From Beijerinckiaceae bacterium (lineage in GTDB: Bacteria; Bacteroidota; Bacteroidia; Chitinophagales; Chitinophagaceae), in assembly GCA_903970475.1 (NCBI GenBank), contig CAJCIQ010000243.1, forward strand, positions 1-49,098: a stretch of DNA of 49,098 nt, in the 5' to 3' direction. The stretch's first letter is position 1; the number at the start of each line of letters is the position of its first letter. A program made the position numbers and the translations under genes. The notes under the pieces were generated by a model, which searched no databases, had not been told where the DNA came from, and saw only the letters and a program-made list of their open reading frames with translations. Of the stretch, positions 26,187 through 34,084 are shown piece after piece.

Positions 26187-26597
26187 ATGGATACCTATGA
26201 CCGCATGTATTGACGATATGACTCCAGGTACTGGCTAGACCTACTTTTCTATAATTCGGATGAAAATGTAGCCTTGTTTTATGATGGAGTCCAACTTTGT
26301 TTTATCAAAGGAATGTCACACAAAAAAATCCCCTCCACTTTCATTGAATCCAGATACTCCTTTCCTTATTTAAAGAAACTTGAGTTGGAAGGTATTCGGA
26401 AGAACGGGGTTAACTCCTATATTAAGTTTAAGAATGGGGGCATTTTCAGTACAGTATACCTAGCGGAAGATGAATCGAGTCCACAAATCGGGCAAATACA
26501 CGAGCCCAATCAGGCATACTATCAGGAAACCCTGGATGCATATCTGGAAGGAGAGCCCAGGAAGGTTATCATTTTAGATCGCTTCCTTGGAGCCTGA
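26187..26597 (+). pseudogene. Hypothetical protein with early stop
   Basis: From the ATG at 26187 the frame reads MDTYDRMY, meets TGA at 26211-26213, and continues as RYDSRYWLDLLFYNSDENVA through to a stop at 26597. The open part has no ATG before 26313. It encodes a soluble protein with LEGIRKNGVNSYIKFKNGG and an acidic end, of no recognised family. A strong ribosome site (GAGGAG) stands before an ATG at 26144 in another frame, so a frameshift near 26190 is an alternative explanation. A TTG start at 26274 would give 107 residues. Confidence 0.4.
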
Positions 26598-26602
26598 GCA
26601 AG

Positions 26603-26905
26603 CTATCCTTTAAAATTCAGATAAGCATTGGGAATCAGGTGGTAGAGGTACCCTTCGAAAGAATATTCCGGTTCGAAGAGATAATTGGGTAAAGTCGCTC
26701 TTCCAACCCACAGGATTGATTCCACCAATTCCTGGAGCCGGTTGGCGTCCTCCTGACTGGCTAATTCCCTTACGCGTTTCCTGACAAAACCCTTATATCT
26801 GCGGAGCAATTCCTTATAAGCACTATAGCTTTCCTTTTCCTTAATGGCCCGAAGTAATACATAATCAGGGGCCAGCATCCAGGGAATGGTAGATTTGAAT
26901 TTCAT
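26603..26905 (-). CDS. Sigma-70 region 2-like protein, no region 4
   Basis: A 100-residue protein that resembles only the N-terminal half of an ECF sigma factor. YSAYKELLRRYKGFVRKRVR fits region 2.1, LQELVESILWVGRATLPNYL fits 2.2, and SFEGYLYHLIPNAYLNFKG fits 2.3-2.4. The frame stops where the linker to region 4 should begin, and no region-4 sequence follows. It may be a truncated sigma gene or a stand-alone region-2 protein. It is convergent with the gene ending at 26597. Confidence 0.55.
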   Translation of the reverse strand: MKFKSTIPWMLAPDYVLLRAIKEKESYSAYKELLRRYKGFVRKRVRELASQEDANRLQELVESILWVGRATLPNYLFEPEYSFEGYLYHLIPNAYLNFKG

Positions 26906-27007
26906 AGTAGACTGCCTTTCATTTTTGAGGTAAGTAAAAACGTGGATCTGTATAAGGCTATCGGGATAAGGAGTGTTAACAAAAATAGAGTATGTATGTC
27001 AATTTAA

Positions 27008-27044
27008 GCAGTAAAATACTTTCGGAAGTTAAGTATTTTACTGC
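27008..27044. repeat. Perfect 14-bp inverted repeat upstream of the HTH-like gene
   Basis: GCAGTAAAATACTT (27008-27021) and AAGTATTTTACTGC (27031-27044) surround a 9-nt loop. No T-tract follows on either strand. Its place about 60 bp before the start at 27106 favours an operator or leader hairpin over a terminator. Confidence 0.6.
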
Positions 27045-27105
27045 CCTAGGCTAACATATTGATACTGAATATTGAAATCCTATATTTTGCGCCCAAATTG
27101 ATGGG

Positions 27106-27369
27106 ATGCCTGAGGAAAAAAAATTTGAATCCAGACTCCAAGCAGCCAAGGCACATATTGAATCCGGACAATTGAAGACCTTCCAACAAATTTTCCAGAT
27201 CGCTGGCAAAACGGCCATTCAAAAGATGCTGGGTGTTAACTTCAACACGTTCAACCGTAAAGTAAACGACCCCCGTCTATTCACGATTGCAGAGCTTATA
27301 GAGTTGGCCGCCCTCCTCCAAATCGACTCCATACTACTGTATCAACAGATTATAAAGGATTTACGGTAA
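27106..27369 (+). CDS. Small HTH-like DNA-binding protein
   Basis: An 87-residue basic protein. The pattern GKTAIQKMLGVNFNTFNRKV, followed by DPRLFTIAELIELAALLQID and LLYQQIIKDLR, resembles an XRE-like helix-turn-helix with its recognition helix at FNTFNRKV. Proteins of this kind are common but unassigned in Bacteroidota. It has a long inverted repeat in its leader, compatible with autoregulation, and precedes the reductase/DGPF/sigma cluster by 50 bp. Confidence 0.6.
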   Translation: MPEEKKFESRLQAAKAHIESGQLKTFQQIFQIAGKTAIQKMLGVNFNTFNRKVNDPRLFTIAELIELAALLQIDSILLYQQIIKDLR

Positions 27370-27419
27370 TTTGTCCCTTTTGCCCCGGCTCAATTGTTAT
27401 ACCTATTAAAACGTAGGTT

Positions 27420-27980
27420 ATGCGACAACTTAACTCCTTTATGTTTCTTACCCTCAACGGGTTTTACCAGGGCCCTGAAACAAACGATATCAGCTGGCAT
27501 AGGCACGAAGGCGAAGAAGCCGGTTTTTCAGCTGACAACCTCAAAAACGATGAAAACATCCTGGTCTTCGGTCGGGTGACTTATGAGATGATGGTCTCCT
27601 GGTGGCCCACACCCGCTGCCTTGGAGGCCCTGCCCGAAGTGGCAAAGGGCATGAATAGAAGTGGGAAAATTGTTTTTTCCAATACCTTAGTAAAGGCCGA
27701 ATGGGAAAACACGGTATTGATAAAAGGGGATGCGGTAGCTGAAATGCAGAAGTTAAAGGGCAGACCAGGGAAAAATATGACGATATTGGGATCTGGTACC
27801 CTGGTAACCGAATTAAGCAATGCCGGGTTGATTGATACCTATCAACTGATGATCGATCCGGTGGCCATTGGCAAAGGAAAAACATTGTTTGAAGGCCTGG
27901 AAGAAGACCTGAACCTGGAGCTGATCGATACCAGGACATTTAAAAGCGGGACCATATTGGCTACCTATAAACCCATTTAG
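27420..27980 (+). CDS. Dihydrofolate reductase/RibD C-terminal-like protein
   Basis: A 186-residue RibD C-terminal/DHFR-like protein. The start MRQLNSFMFLTLNGFYQGP, the FGRVTYEMMVSWWPTP segment and the NADPH-binding ILGSGTLVTELSNAGLIDTY match the family. Most such proteins have no proven reductase activity. One base separates its stop from the DGPF gene, so it belongs to the same operon as the sigma factor. Confidence 0.88.
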   Translation: MRQLNSFMFLTLNGFYQGPETNDISWHRHEGEEAGFSADNLKNDENILVFGRVTYEMMVSWWPTPAALEALPEVAKGMNRSGKIVFSNTLVKAEWENTVLIKGDAVAEMQKLKGRPGKNMTILGSGTLVTELSNAGLIDTYQLMIDPVAIGKGKTLFEGLEEDLNLELIDTRTFKSGTILATYKPI

Positions 27981-27981
27981 T

Positions 27982-28335
27982 ATGGAAGAATACTTATTGT
28001 TGATGCGCCTGGATATCCTTACCAAGGAGAACCAGCCATCCCCAGAGCAAATGCAGGAGTATATGAAGATGTACAGGGATTGGGTAGGAGGGATCGCGGC
28101 CCAGGGAAAATTCGTTAAGGGGGTTGGCTTGTCTACGGAAGGCAGGGTCGCTCATACGGATGGGGTCGTAACGGATGGTCCTTTTGCTGAATTGAAAGAA
28201 TCCCTGGCTGGGTTTATCATCGTAAAAGCGGAAAGCTTCGAAGAGGCCCTGGTCATGGCTAAGGACTGTCCCATACTAGGCGGTATGGGCAATAGCGTAG
28301 AGGTCCGGAAAGTTCAGCAGAATGGAAACCGGTGA
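27982..28335 (+). CDS. YciI/DGPF family protein
   Basis: A 117-residue YCII-domain protein containing the name-giving motif in VTDGPFAELKESLAGFIIVK. The family has a dimeric alpha-beta fold with a His/Asp pair; functions are mostly unknown. DGPF proteins regularly sit next to ECF42-type sigma factors, as here: the sigma gene overlaps its end by 14 bp. Confidence 0.92.
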   Translation: MEEYLLLMRLDILTKENQPSPEQMQEYMKMYRDWVGGIAAQGKFVKGVGLSTEGRVAHTDGVVTDGPFAELKESLAGFIIVKAESFEEALVMAKDCPILGGMGNSVEVRKVQQNGNR

Positions 28336-29542
28336 ATTGATACCTCATTTGTTCCGGACAGAATACCGGAAAATCGTATCGGTCCTGTGTAAGCGCTTTG
28401 GCATTGCCTACCTGGATACGGCAGAAGACGTGACCAGTGATACTTTTTTGACAGCGGTTCAGGTCTGGGGTTTGCAGGGAATTCCTGCCAATCCCAGTGC
28501 CTGGCTGTATCAGGTGGCCCGCAATAAAGCCCTTAACCAACTGCAACGCCAGAAGACCTATGCCCAAAAAGTATTGCCTGCTGTCTCTGCGCAAGAGGGC
28601 AGCGCTGAGATAGACCTTTCTCCCCAAAACATCATTGACAGCCAGCTTGAAATGATGTTTGCCATTTGCCATCCCAGTATTAGCGCAGAAGCCCAGGTAG
28701 GACTGGCCTTACGCATCCTTTGCGGGTTTGGATTGGACGAAATTGCTTCAGCCTTCCTGTCCAACAAAGAGACCATCAACAAGAGATTGTCCAGGGCCAA
28801 AGAAAAACTGAGGAATGAACAGGTATGCATCAGTATGCCGCATGCAGGCGCCTTGAAAGAACGTTTGGATACCGTACTAATGACCATTTACCTGTTGTTC
28901 AATGAGGGGTATTATTCCCAAAGCCAGAACCAGATCTTAAGGAAAGAGTTGTGCTGGGAAGCCATGCGCTTATGTACCATGCTCATTGAGCATGAACCCA
29001 CCAATCAGCCGGTCGCCAATGCGCTGATGGCGTTAATGTGTTTCCATGCCTCCAGATTCGATGCCCGTCTTGATCAACACGGAGAAATCGTGCTCTATGA
29101 AGACCAGGATACAACGTTATGGAACACGGACCTTATCTCTAAAGGGGGCTACTTCCTTCACGCCGCTATGAAGGGGGGCCTGTTATCCAGGTATCACCTG
29201 GAAGCGGCCATTGCTTACTGGAATACCCAAAAAGAAGACAGTACCCAGAAATGGGAGGAAATCCTTCAGTACTATAATCAGCTATTGATGATGGCCTATT
29301 CTCCCATAGCTGCGCTCAATAGGACTTATGCTTTGTCCAAGGTAAGGGGTGCAGCCTTGGCTATAAAGGAAGGAGAAAAGTTGAGGCTGACCGATATGCA
29401 TATATACTTTGCTTTGTTGGGAAAGTTGTATGAGGCCTCGGACAAGAAAACAGCCCTGATGCATTATCAAACAGCCTACAACAAAGCCCGGAATGTCGGA
29501 GATAAAAATGCCCTGCTCAAAAAGATGGAACGCCTTTCCTGA
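28322..29542 (+). CDS. ECF42-type sigma factor with long C-terminal extension
   Basis: A 406-residue sigma factor. Region 2 (IVSVLCKRFGIAYLDTAEDV, SAWLYQVARNKALNQLQRQ) and region 4 (ALRILCGFGLDEIASAFLSN, KETINKRLSRAKEKLRNE) are followed by an extension of over 200 residues (VLMTIYLLFNEGYYSQ, YSPIAALNRTYALSKVRG, a TPR-like DKKTALMHYQTAYNKARNVG). This extension and the adjacent DGPF gene define the ECF42 group, in which the C-terminal domain takes part in control in place of an anti-sigma factor. Confidence 0.92.
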   Translation: METGELIPHLFRTEYRKIVSVLCKRFGIAYLDTAEDVTSDTFLTAVQVWGLQGIPANPSAWLYQVARNKALNQLQRQKTYAQKVLPAVSAQEGSAEIDLSPQNIIDSQLEMMFAICHPSISAEAQVGLALRILCGFGLDEIASAFLSNKETINKRLSRAKEKLRNEQVCISMPHAGALKERLDTVLMTIYLLFNEGYYSQSQNQILRKELCWEAMRLCTMLIEHEPTNQPVANALMALMCFHASRFDARLDQHGEIVLYEDQDTTLWNTDLISKGGYFLHAAMKGGLLSRYHLEAAIAYWNTQKEDSTQKWEEILQYYNQLLMMAYSPIAALNRTYALSKVRGAALAIKEGEKLRLTDMHIYFALLGKLYEASDKKTALMHYQTAYNKARNVGDKNALLKKMERLS

Positions 29543-30116
29543 GGTAAGGGACGAACAGGTGTAAAATGACCTCCCTATAGTGTGCAATGGCTTTATTGCC
29601 TTTTAGTCGACGCGTCATCTCATTGTTGGATAACCAGAAATCCCCTACGATAAAAATCTGGGTCACTAATGAAACCCAGACCGCATCCGGAATGTCATCC
29701 CGGAAAATGCCTGATGCTTTACTCCGCTGAAACAGGGTTAGGAATTCTTTTTCCCTTCTTTGGGTCATGGCATAATACTGGTTGCGGATAGTAGGGATGC
29801 GCAAACCGATTTCCACCATATGCAGGAAGATAAACCGGTAGGTATAACTGAGTTCCAGGGATTGGTCTATAAAGTTTGTTAATCGTTCCAGGTTCATTTC
29901 TGTGGTAGTCTCCATGGACGACATGAGGACGTCAAAATGCCCCGAAAGTTCTTGGTACAAGCCTTCGATAATATCCTCCGTATGCTTAAAATGGTAATGA
30001 AGGTTGCCTGGGCTTATGCCCAGTTCCGCGGCTATATGTCTGCTGGTAATGCTATGAATGCCCCGGCGGTTGTATAGCGATAACGCTGTTTGTAAAATGC
30101 GCTCTTTGGTATCCAT
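29517..30116 (-). CDS. TetR family transcriptional regulator
   Basis: About 199 residues from the ATG at 30116 (MDTKERILQTALSLYNRRGI). The N-terminal helix-turn-helix is ITSRHIAAELGISPGNLHYHFKH; the C-terminal ligand-binding part is less conserved. It is convergent with the ECF42 gene (26-bp overlap) and divergent from the membrane gene pair at 30156, over a perfect inverted repeat. Confidence 0.9.
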   Translation of the reverse strand: MDTKERILQTALSLYNRRGIHSITSRHIAAELGISPGNLHYHFKHTEDIIEGLYQELSGHFDVLMSSMETTTEMNLERLTNFIDQSLELSYTYRFIFLHMVEIGLRIPTIRNQYYAMTQRREKEFLTLFQRSKASGIFRDDIPDAVWVSLVTQIFIVGDFWLSNNEMTRRLKGNKAIAHYREVILHLFVPYLRKGVPSF

Positions 30117-30120
30117 TCGA

Positions 30121-30153
30121 ATCAAAATTAGTACATTTGTTCTTAATTTTGAT
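30121..30153. promoter_or_regulatory. Inverted repeat over a -7 element, candidate TetR operator
   Basis: ATCAAAATTA (30121-30130) and TAATTTTGAT (30144-30153) are perfect 10-bp arms. Between them lies TACATTTG (30132-30139), a match to the Bacteroidota -7 element reading toward the gene at 30156. A TetR dimer bound here would cover that promoter, and the 5' end of tetR is 5 bp away. Confidence 0.6.
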
Positions 30154-30155
30154 AT

Positions 30156-30359
30156 ATGGATCAACTGCCCCAAGAACCATTGGATCGGCCGAAGGAGGCC
30201 AGGACTTTATTGGGAAGACTTCGTGGGGCCATTTTCCCTATTAAACCATCCGATTCTACGGCCTTGAAGGGATTGAAACAAAGTGCCTTTTATCTCTTTT
30301 TGATCATGGCTTCCCTGGTAACGCTTACAATTGTAGTTGCTATAACTTTTGTACTATGA
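30156..30359 (+). CDS. Small single-pass membrane protein
   Basis: A 67-residue protein with a charged cytoplasmic-looking N-terminal half (DRPKEARTLLGRLRG) and one C-terminal transmembrane helix (AFYLFLIMASLVTLTIVVAI). No family is recognised. Its stop overlaps the next start (ATGA), so the two are translated together, and both lie behind the candidate TetR operator. Confidence 0.55.
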   Translation: MDQLPQEPLDRPKEARTLLGRLRGAIFPIKPSDSTALKGLKQSAFYLFLIMASLVTLTIVVAITFVL

Positions 30360-30808
30360 AGAAAGGGATGCTGGGCGCGGCTTTTTGCTGGGTATTCATT
30401 CATGTAGCCCGGTATATTCATCATCCTGTTCCCCTCCTCAACGGTTACCTCACCGATATACTGGCTGTTCCTGTCATAGCGCAACTTTGCCTTTGGGCTA
30501 CCCGACGGTTCGTTCTAAGGAATCCGGAATATACTTATCCGTTTTGGTATTACCTGTTTATGGCAGGATATTTATCGATCGTATTTGAATGGATATTGCC
30601 TCATTGGTCTTCCCGCTATACTTCGGACGCCTGGGATGCGGTAGCTTATTTCGCAGGGGCTTTGATATGTATGCGCTGGCAGGCGAGGAGACCGTTTAAT
30701 AATACAAAAAAATCGGCCGAAGACCAATGCCCCATTAGGAAGGCATCAGGTCCCAGCCGATTGGACGATACTATATCCCCTAGTTGTCCACTTTCGTATA
30801 ATTGTTGA
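30356..30808 (+). CDS. Multi-pass membrane protein ('magnesium citrate transporter'-like)
   Basis: A 150-codon frame with about four hydrophobic segments (MLGAAFCWVFIHVARYI, YLTDILAVPVIAQLCLWAT, YYLFMAGYLSIVFEWILP, WDAVAYFAGALICM). It resembles a small Bacteroidota protein often labelled magnesium citrate secondary transporter, a name with little support. Family members end near the RWQARRPF position. The last 35 or so codons run through the opposite gene's terminator and end, so the natural stop may have been lost. Confidence 0.55.
   Translation: MKKGMLGAAFCWVFIHVARYIHHPVPLLNGYLTDILAVPVIAQLCLWATRRFVLRNPEYTYPFWYYLFMAGYLSIVFEWILPHWSSRYTSDAWDAVAYFAGALICMRWQARRPFNNTKKSAEDQCPIRKASGPSRLDDTISPSCPLSYNC
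30705..30762 (-). terminator. Intrinsic terminator of the tandem-domain secreted protein gene
   Basis: On the minus strand AATCGGC (30756-30762) pairs with GCCGATT (30711-30717), with a second paired section (GACC..ATGCC with GGCAT..GGTC) inside, followed by seven T residues. It lies 18 bp past the stop of the gene at 30780. Confidence 0.75.
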
Positions 30809-32021
30809 TCCAGTTGGTCTGCCAGGTTTTTCCGCCGTCACCGGAAAAGGCCTGTTGAGAGCGGGCGCTGGTGGGGGTAAGCGCTTGAATCTGGAAGTGA
30901 ACAAGAATGCTGCGGTCGTTGTAAGCGTCTTTATCAATAAATTCACCTACTCCATTTGTAAATTCACCGGTCGAAGGGGTACCTAACACGCCTACACCGC
31001 TTGTAGCAAAATATATACTCCATTGATGGGCAATGGGATTGTACAACCTCAAAGCCAGCAGTTCCAGGTGTCCGTAAGGACCATCGGCTTCTACTTCAGC
31101 CAGGTTGCCTTTTCCTCCGAAGACCTTGGTCACCTTGGTGACTCCTTTCATGGTATACCAGGAGGCTGAATCGGTAAGCGGGTGACGCTGGCGCTGAATA
31201 TTCATATTCCAGGTTCCGTAATCAAAGTCAAAATCATGGCTAATATTGGATTCAGAGACGGGCTGGGCAAGGATGGCAGGTTCTGCACTGATGAAGGTTT
31301 TCTCTGCGATAAAATTGGTTTCCCAGGTCTTGCCTCCATCGGCAGAAAAAGCCTGCTCAAATTTATGGGAATGATCCTTTATCTCAGACCAGATGCCGCG
31401 TACCAAAATGGTTTTCCCATTATAGGTTTCCTGATCATACATTTCTCCTATTCCGTTCTTGAAAGAACCGATACCAGGAACACCAATGACTCCGTCATTG
31501 CTGCTGGCCCAGTAGAGACCCCATTGGTGGGCAGTGGGATTGTAGAGAAATAAGTTCAGTCCTTCGAAATGTCCATTGGGACCGTCGGCTTCAATTTCTT
31601 CCAGTTGGGCTTTGCCATTCCAAACTTTTCTGGTCACCACGGTTCCATTGAGTTCAACCCAATCGTTGGATCCGCTCAGGGGATTGACCAACCTTTTAAT
31701 ATGGGTATGCCAGGTACCAATGGTAAAATCAAAGTCATGGGAGCCATCCCTGGTGGAGTCAACGGGATGGGAGGGACCATCCAATAAGTTCTTCGTGTTG
31801 TGGGCTGCATCCGTTTGTATAGCCAGCGCGTGGGCCAACAGGGGGCAACCACTGACCGCTTGAGCCGGCGCCGGGGTTGTTTTGGGCTTACTGAAATTGG
31901 TGGTTTCTACGATATGGGGCGTATGCCATCCGTATCCGCTATAGGAATGGGCTCCCACTGGCGAAACACCCAAGGAAAGGCTGGTGATAAAGAGGACGAA
32001 GGGGATGTGTAGTGATTTCAT
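30780..32021 (-). CDS. Secreted protein with two DUF1579-like domains
   Basis: About 413 residues from the ATG at 32021, with a signal peptide (SLHIPFVLFITSLSLGVSPV). Two homologous units follow. Each starts SHDFDF-x-(I/Y)GTW and continues with NG-x-V/KG-x-T, E(I/V)EADGP-x-GH-E, RLYNP/FLYNPTAHQW, a GVIGVPGIGSF/GVLGTPSTGEF loop and FSADGGKTW-x-TN / FSGDGGKTWQTNWI. This is the DUF1579-like lipocalin-type pattern in tandem, so it may bind small hydrophobic ligands outside the cell. Confidence 0.8.
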   Translation of the reverse strand: MKSLHIPFVLFITSLSLGVSPVGAHSYSGYGWHTPHIVETTNFSKPKTTPAPAQAVSGCPLLAHALAIQTDAAHNTKNLLDGPSHPVDSTRDGSHDFDFTIGTWHTHIKRLVNPLSGSNDWVELNGTVVTRKVWNGKAQLEEIEADGPNGHFEGLNLFLYNPTAHQWGLYWASSNDGVIGVPGIGSFKNGIGEMYDQETYNGKTILVRGIWSEIKDHSHKFEQAFSADGGKTWETNFIAEKTFISAEPAILAQPVSESNISHDFDFDYGTWNMNIQRQRHPLTDSASWYTMKGVTKVTKVFGGKGNLAEVEADGPYGHLELLALRLYNPIAHQWSIYFATSGVGVLGTPSTGEFTNGVGEFIDKDAYNDRSILVHFQIQALTPTSARSQQAFSGDGGKTWQTNWINNYTKVDN

Positions 32022-32263
32022 TGTCAATCATGTTTACGGTAAAACTAATTGAGCAAATGGACTATTGGGTAGCCCAGGATAATAAATTACAGTAGTCCAG
32101 AGTTAAAGGGTTGGCCGGTGGACCATCAAGGAGGAATCAGCCGTCCATGAATTACTCCCGAATTCAAAACCACTTCAATGATTGTGCCCCTATTTTTAGC
32201 GTAACCTATGAGTAACTGTTGATAAGTGCCCCCTCCTTAATGGTTTGTGGAGGGGCCATTTTT

Positions 32264-32572
32264 CTATTCCTTGTCCTTGTGTTGAAAGTGCCTGCTGAGC
32301 ATGATACCACAAATCGCTATACCCGCAAAGAATATGACCAGGGATATGGGTTGATCATTGGATAGGTTTCCTTTCAGGAGTAGCAAATAGCCCACCAGGA
32401 GGTTAAAGAGGGCCCATATCATGTTGACAGGCGCAGAGGATAGACCTTTTCCAGGAGGCTTTGCAAAAGGGGTAGGGAACTTATTACCCATGATGCCACT
32501 GACAAAATGAGGGACCACATTGGCCAGGAAGAAACCAGCAAAAAACGCGGACAGATAATTGTACCATTGCAT
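32264..32572 (-). CDS. Small membrane protein
   Basis: About 102 residues from the ATG at 32572 (MQWYNYLSAFFAGFFLANVV). Three hydrophobic segments are seen, the second with MIWALFNLLVGYLLLL and the third with SLVIFFAGIAICGIML; a loop contains GNKFPTPFAKPPGKGLSS. Proteins like it are common and unassigned. It lies 61 bp downstream of the GT9 gene on the same strand. Confidence 0.6.
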   Translation of the reverse strand: MQWYNYLSAFFAGFFLANVVPHFVSGIMGNKFPTPFAKPPGKGLSSAPVNMIWALFNLLVGYLLLLKGNLSNDQPISLVIFFAGIAICGIMLSRHFQHKDKE

Positions 32573-32633
32573 ATGTATTCGGATATTTAAGGGCAAATGT
32601 CGGTTGCTTCGCGGTGGCGGACGGTGATGTAGA

Positions 32634-33590
32634 TCACAAATATTGGAGCGCACCTCCCTGGTAATAAAGCTCAATTCTTCGAATCACATCTTCGGCTCCT
32701 ATCATATCCATGCACCGGGGTAAATCCCCCACTACGTCTACACAAAGGTTTTCCGGACGGTCTCCGGGGTTGTTGTCCCCCAAAGGTTTGACCCTATGTT
32801 TCCAACACCCCCCATTATCGCAACAGGCCAGGGCTCCATTGGTATGGATGAACTGATGATGGGTGTATGCCTCCCACTGGGAAGGTTCTCTCCCTCCAGC
32901 CACCACCACGCAGGCCCGGTTTTGAGGGGTTGGCCTCTTCGTAGGGATGGCCGCAGCCAGGTGCATAAGTAGGCTCACGGGTGTGAGCGCTCCGTGGCTG
33001 TGGTAGACCAAACGAATGAGTTGCCTGAGTGTGGTAGCTCCCCTCAGATCAATCACGCCCCGCAAAGGTGGATGGTGATGCCCGCTTTCTCCAACCTGCA
33101 CAAATTGAATTTTTCCCTCAAAGTGATCCACCACTCGTTGATAGCGTTCATGGGCCCACCATTTGGTCGTGAAATCAAATTTACCACCGGCGGCCACCAG
33201 CCAAAAGGGGAGGTTTTTACCGGTAATTTCCATAATCTGTGACATCCAGGCTTTTTCCTGATCCGTCAGATAAAGGTCCCCCTTAAAGGGACCGGGTTGT
33301 ATAGATAGGCCCAGGCGCTCATTGAGGTAAGCGATAAAGCCGTGTATAAAATGATAGGGATGAGTATTGCTGAGGTGGATCAGGGGATATTCGCAAACCA
33401 ACACTTCTACGCCCGGATCCGTTTCTATCAAGGGGGTTATGTAGGGGTTGTTCTCCCAGATCTCCGGACAACAGGTGCGTACGTCTGTTTGAAACAGACC
33501 AGGATAGGACCGGTGTAAATCCCTGACCGCGGCGGTCAGCATGACAATGTCACCTGGTGATTGGTTGTTTTTTAAGATTAGTTTATGCAT
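32634..33590 (-). CDS. Glycosyltransferase family 9-like protein
   Basis: A 318-residue heptosyltransferase-like (GT9) protein. The N-terminal NNQSPGDIVMLTAAVRDLHR is the classical GT9 start, and FWLVAAGGKFDFTTKWWAHE begins the second Rossmann-like domain; ALTPVSLLMHLAAAI is the acceptor or donor pocket region. The C-terminal ALACCDNGGCWKHRV has a Cys cluster. It probably adds a sugar to a surface glycan or a protein, but no LPS gene cluster adjoins it. Confidence 0.75.
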   Translation of the reverse strand: MHKLILKNNQSPGDIVMLTAAVRDLHRSYPGLFQTDVRTCCPEIWENNPYITPLIETDPGVEVLVCEYPLIHLSNTHPYHFIHGFIAYLNERLGLSIQPGPFKGDLYLTDQEKAWMSQIMEITGKNLPFWLVAAGGKFDFTTKWWAHERYQRVVDHFEGKIQFVQVGESGHHHPPLRGVIDLRGATTLRQLIRLVYHSHGALTPVSLLMHLAAAIPTKRPTPQNRACVVVAGGREPSQWEAYTHHQFIHTNGALACCDNGGCWKHRVKPLGDNNPGDRPENLCVDVVGDLPRCMDMIGAEDVIRRIELYYQGGALQYL

Positions 33591-33639
33591 GCAAAGCCTC
33601 TGAGTAAATATAAGAATAAATTATTTTTACCTTATCGCT

Positions 33640-34068
33640 ATGTTACAGTTGATCCTACTAGTGCTCCTTTTCCATCATCCCACCTGCGGTCAATCGGGCG
33701 CAGACCAGATATTGCACGTATGGCAGACCCGTGCCAGGGACGGGAAAATCCAAATGCTCAAATCAGGCAATACCTACTACGCTAAAATGCTGTATGGGAA
33801 AGACCTTTTTGAATCCGATGGAAAAACATACAAAAAGGATGTCAACAATCCTAACCCTGCACTAAGATCCAGAATCCTTAATAACTATACGCTGATTAGC
33901 GGTCTGGTCTATAAGGACGGGAAGTGGACGGATGGCAAGATTTACTATTACAAAGACGGAAACTTTTACGACGTAACCATAGAGATACAGGGAAATGTGA
34001 TGAGTATGCGCGTGTATAAGGGCGTTACCTTTTTTGGAAAAACCCTGACCTGGGATATGTTGGAATAG
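33640..34068 (+). CDS. DUF2147 family secreted protein
   Basis: A 142-residue protein with a signal peptide (MLQLILLVLLFHHPTCGQ). The DUF2147 pattern is clear: VWQTRARDGKIQMLKSG, TYYAKMLYGKD, LISGLVYKDGKWTDGKIYYY and MSMRVYKGVTFFGKTLTW. The family forms a small beta-barrel in the periplasm or envelope, of unknown function. The fusion gene follows 16 bp downstream. Confidence 0.85.
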   Translation: MLQLILLVLLFHHPTCGQSGADQILHVWQTRARDGKIQMLKSGNTYYAKMLYGKDLFESDGKTYKKDVNNPNPALRSRILNNYTLISGLVYKDGKWTDGKIYYYKDGNFYDVTIEIQGNVMSMRVYKGVTFFGKTLTWDMLE

Positions 34069-34071
34069 TTT

Positions 34072-34079
34072 TACTTTTG
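34072..34079 (+). promoter_or_regulatory. TACTTTTG element next to the fusion gene start
   Basis: A TAnnTTTG match ends 5 nt before the ATG at 34085, just past the DUF2147 stop. It may be a promoter giving a transcript that starts at about the start codon, or chance. Confidence 0.3.
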
Positions 34080-34084
34080 AATCA

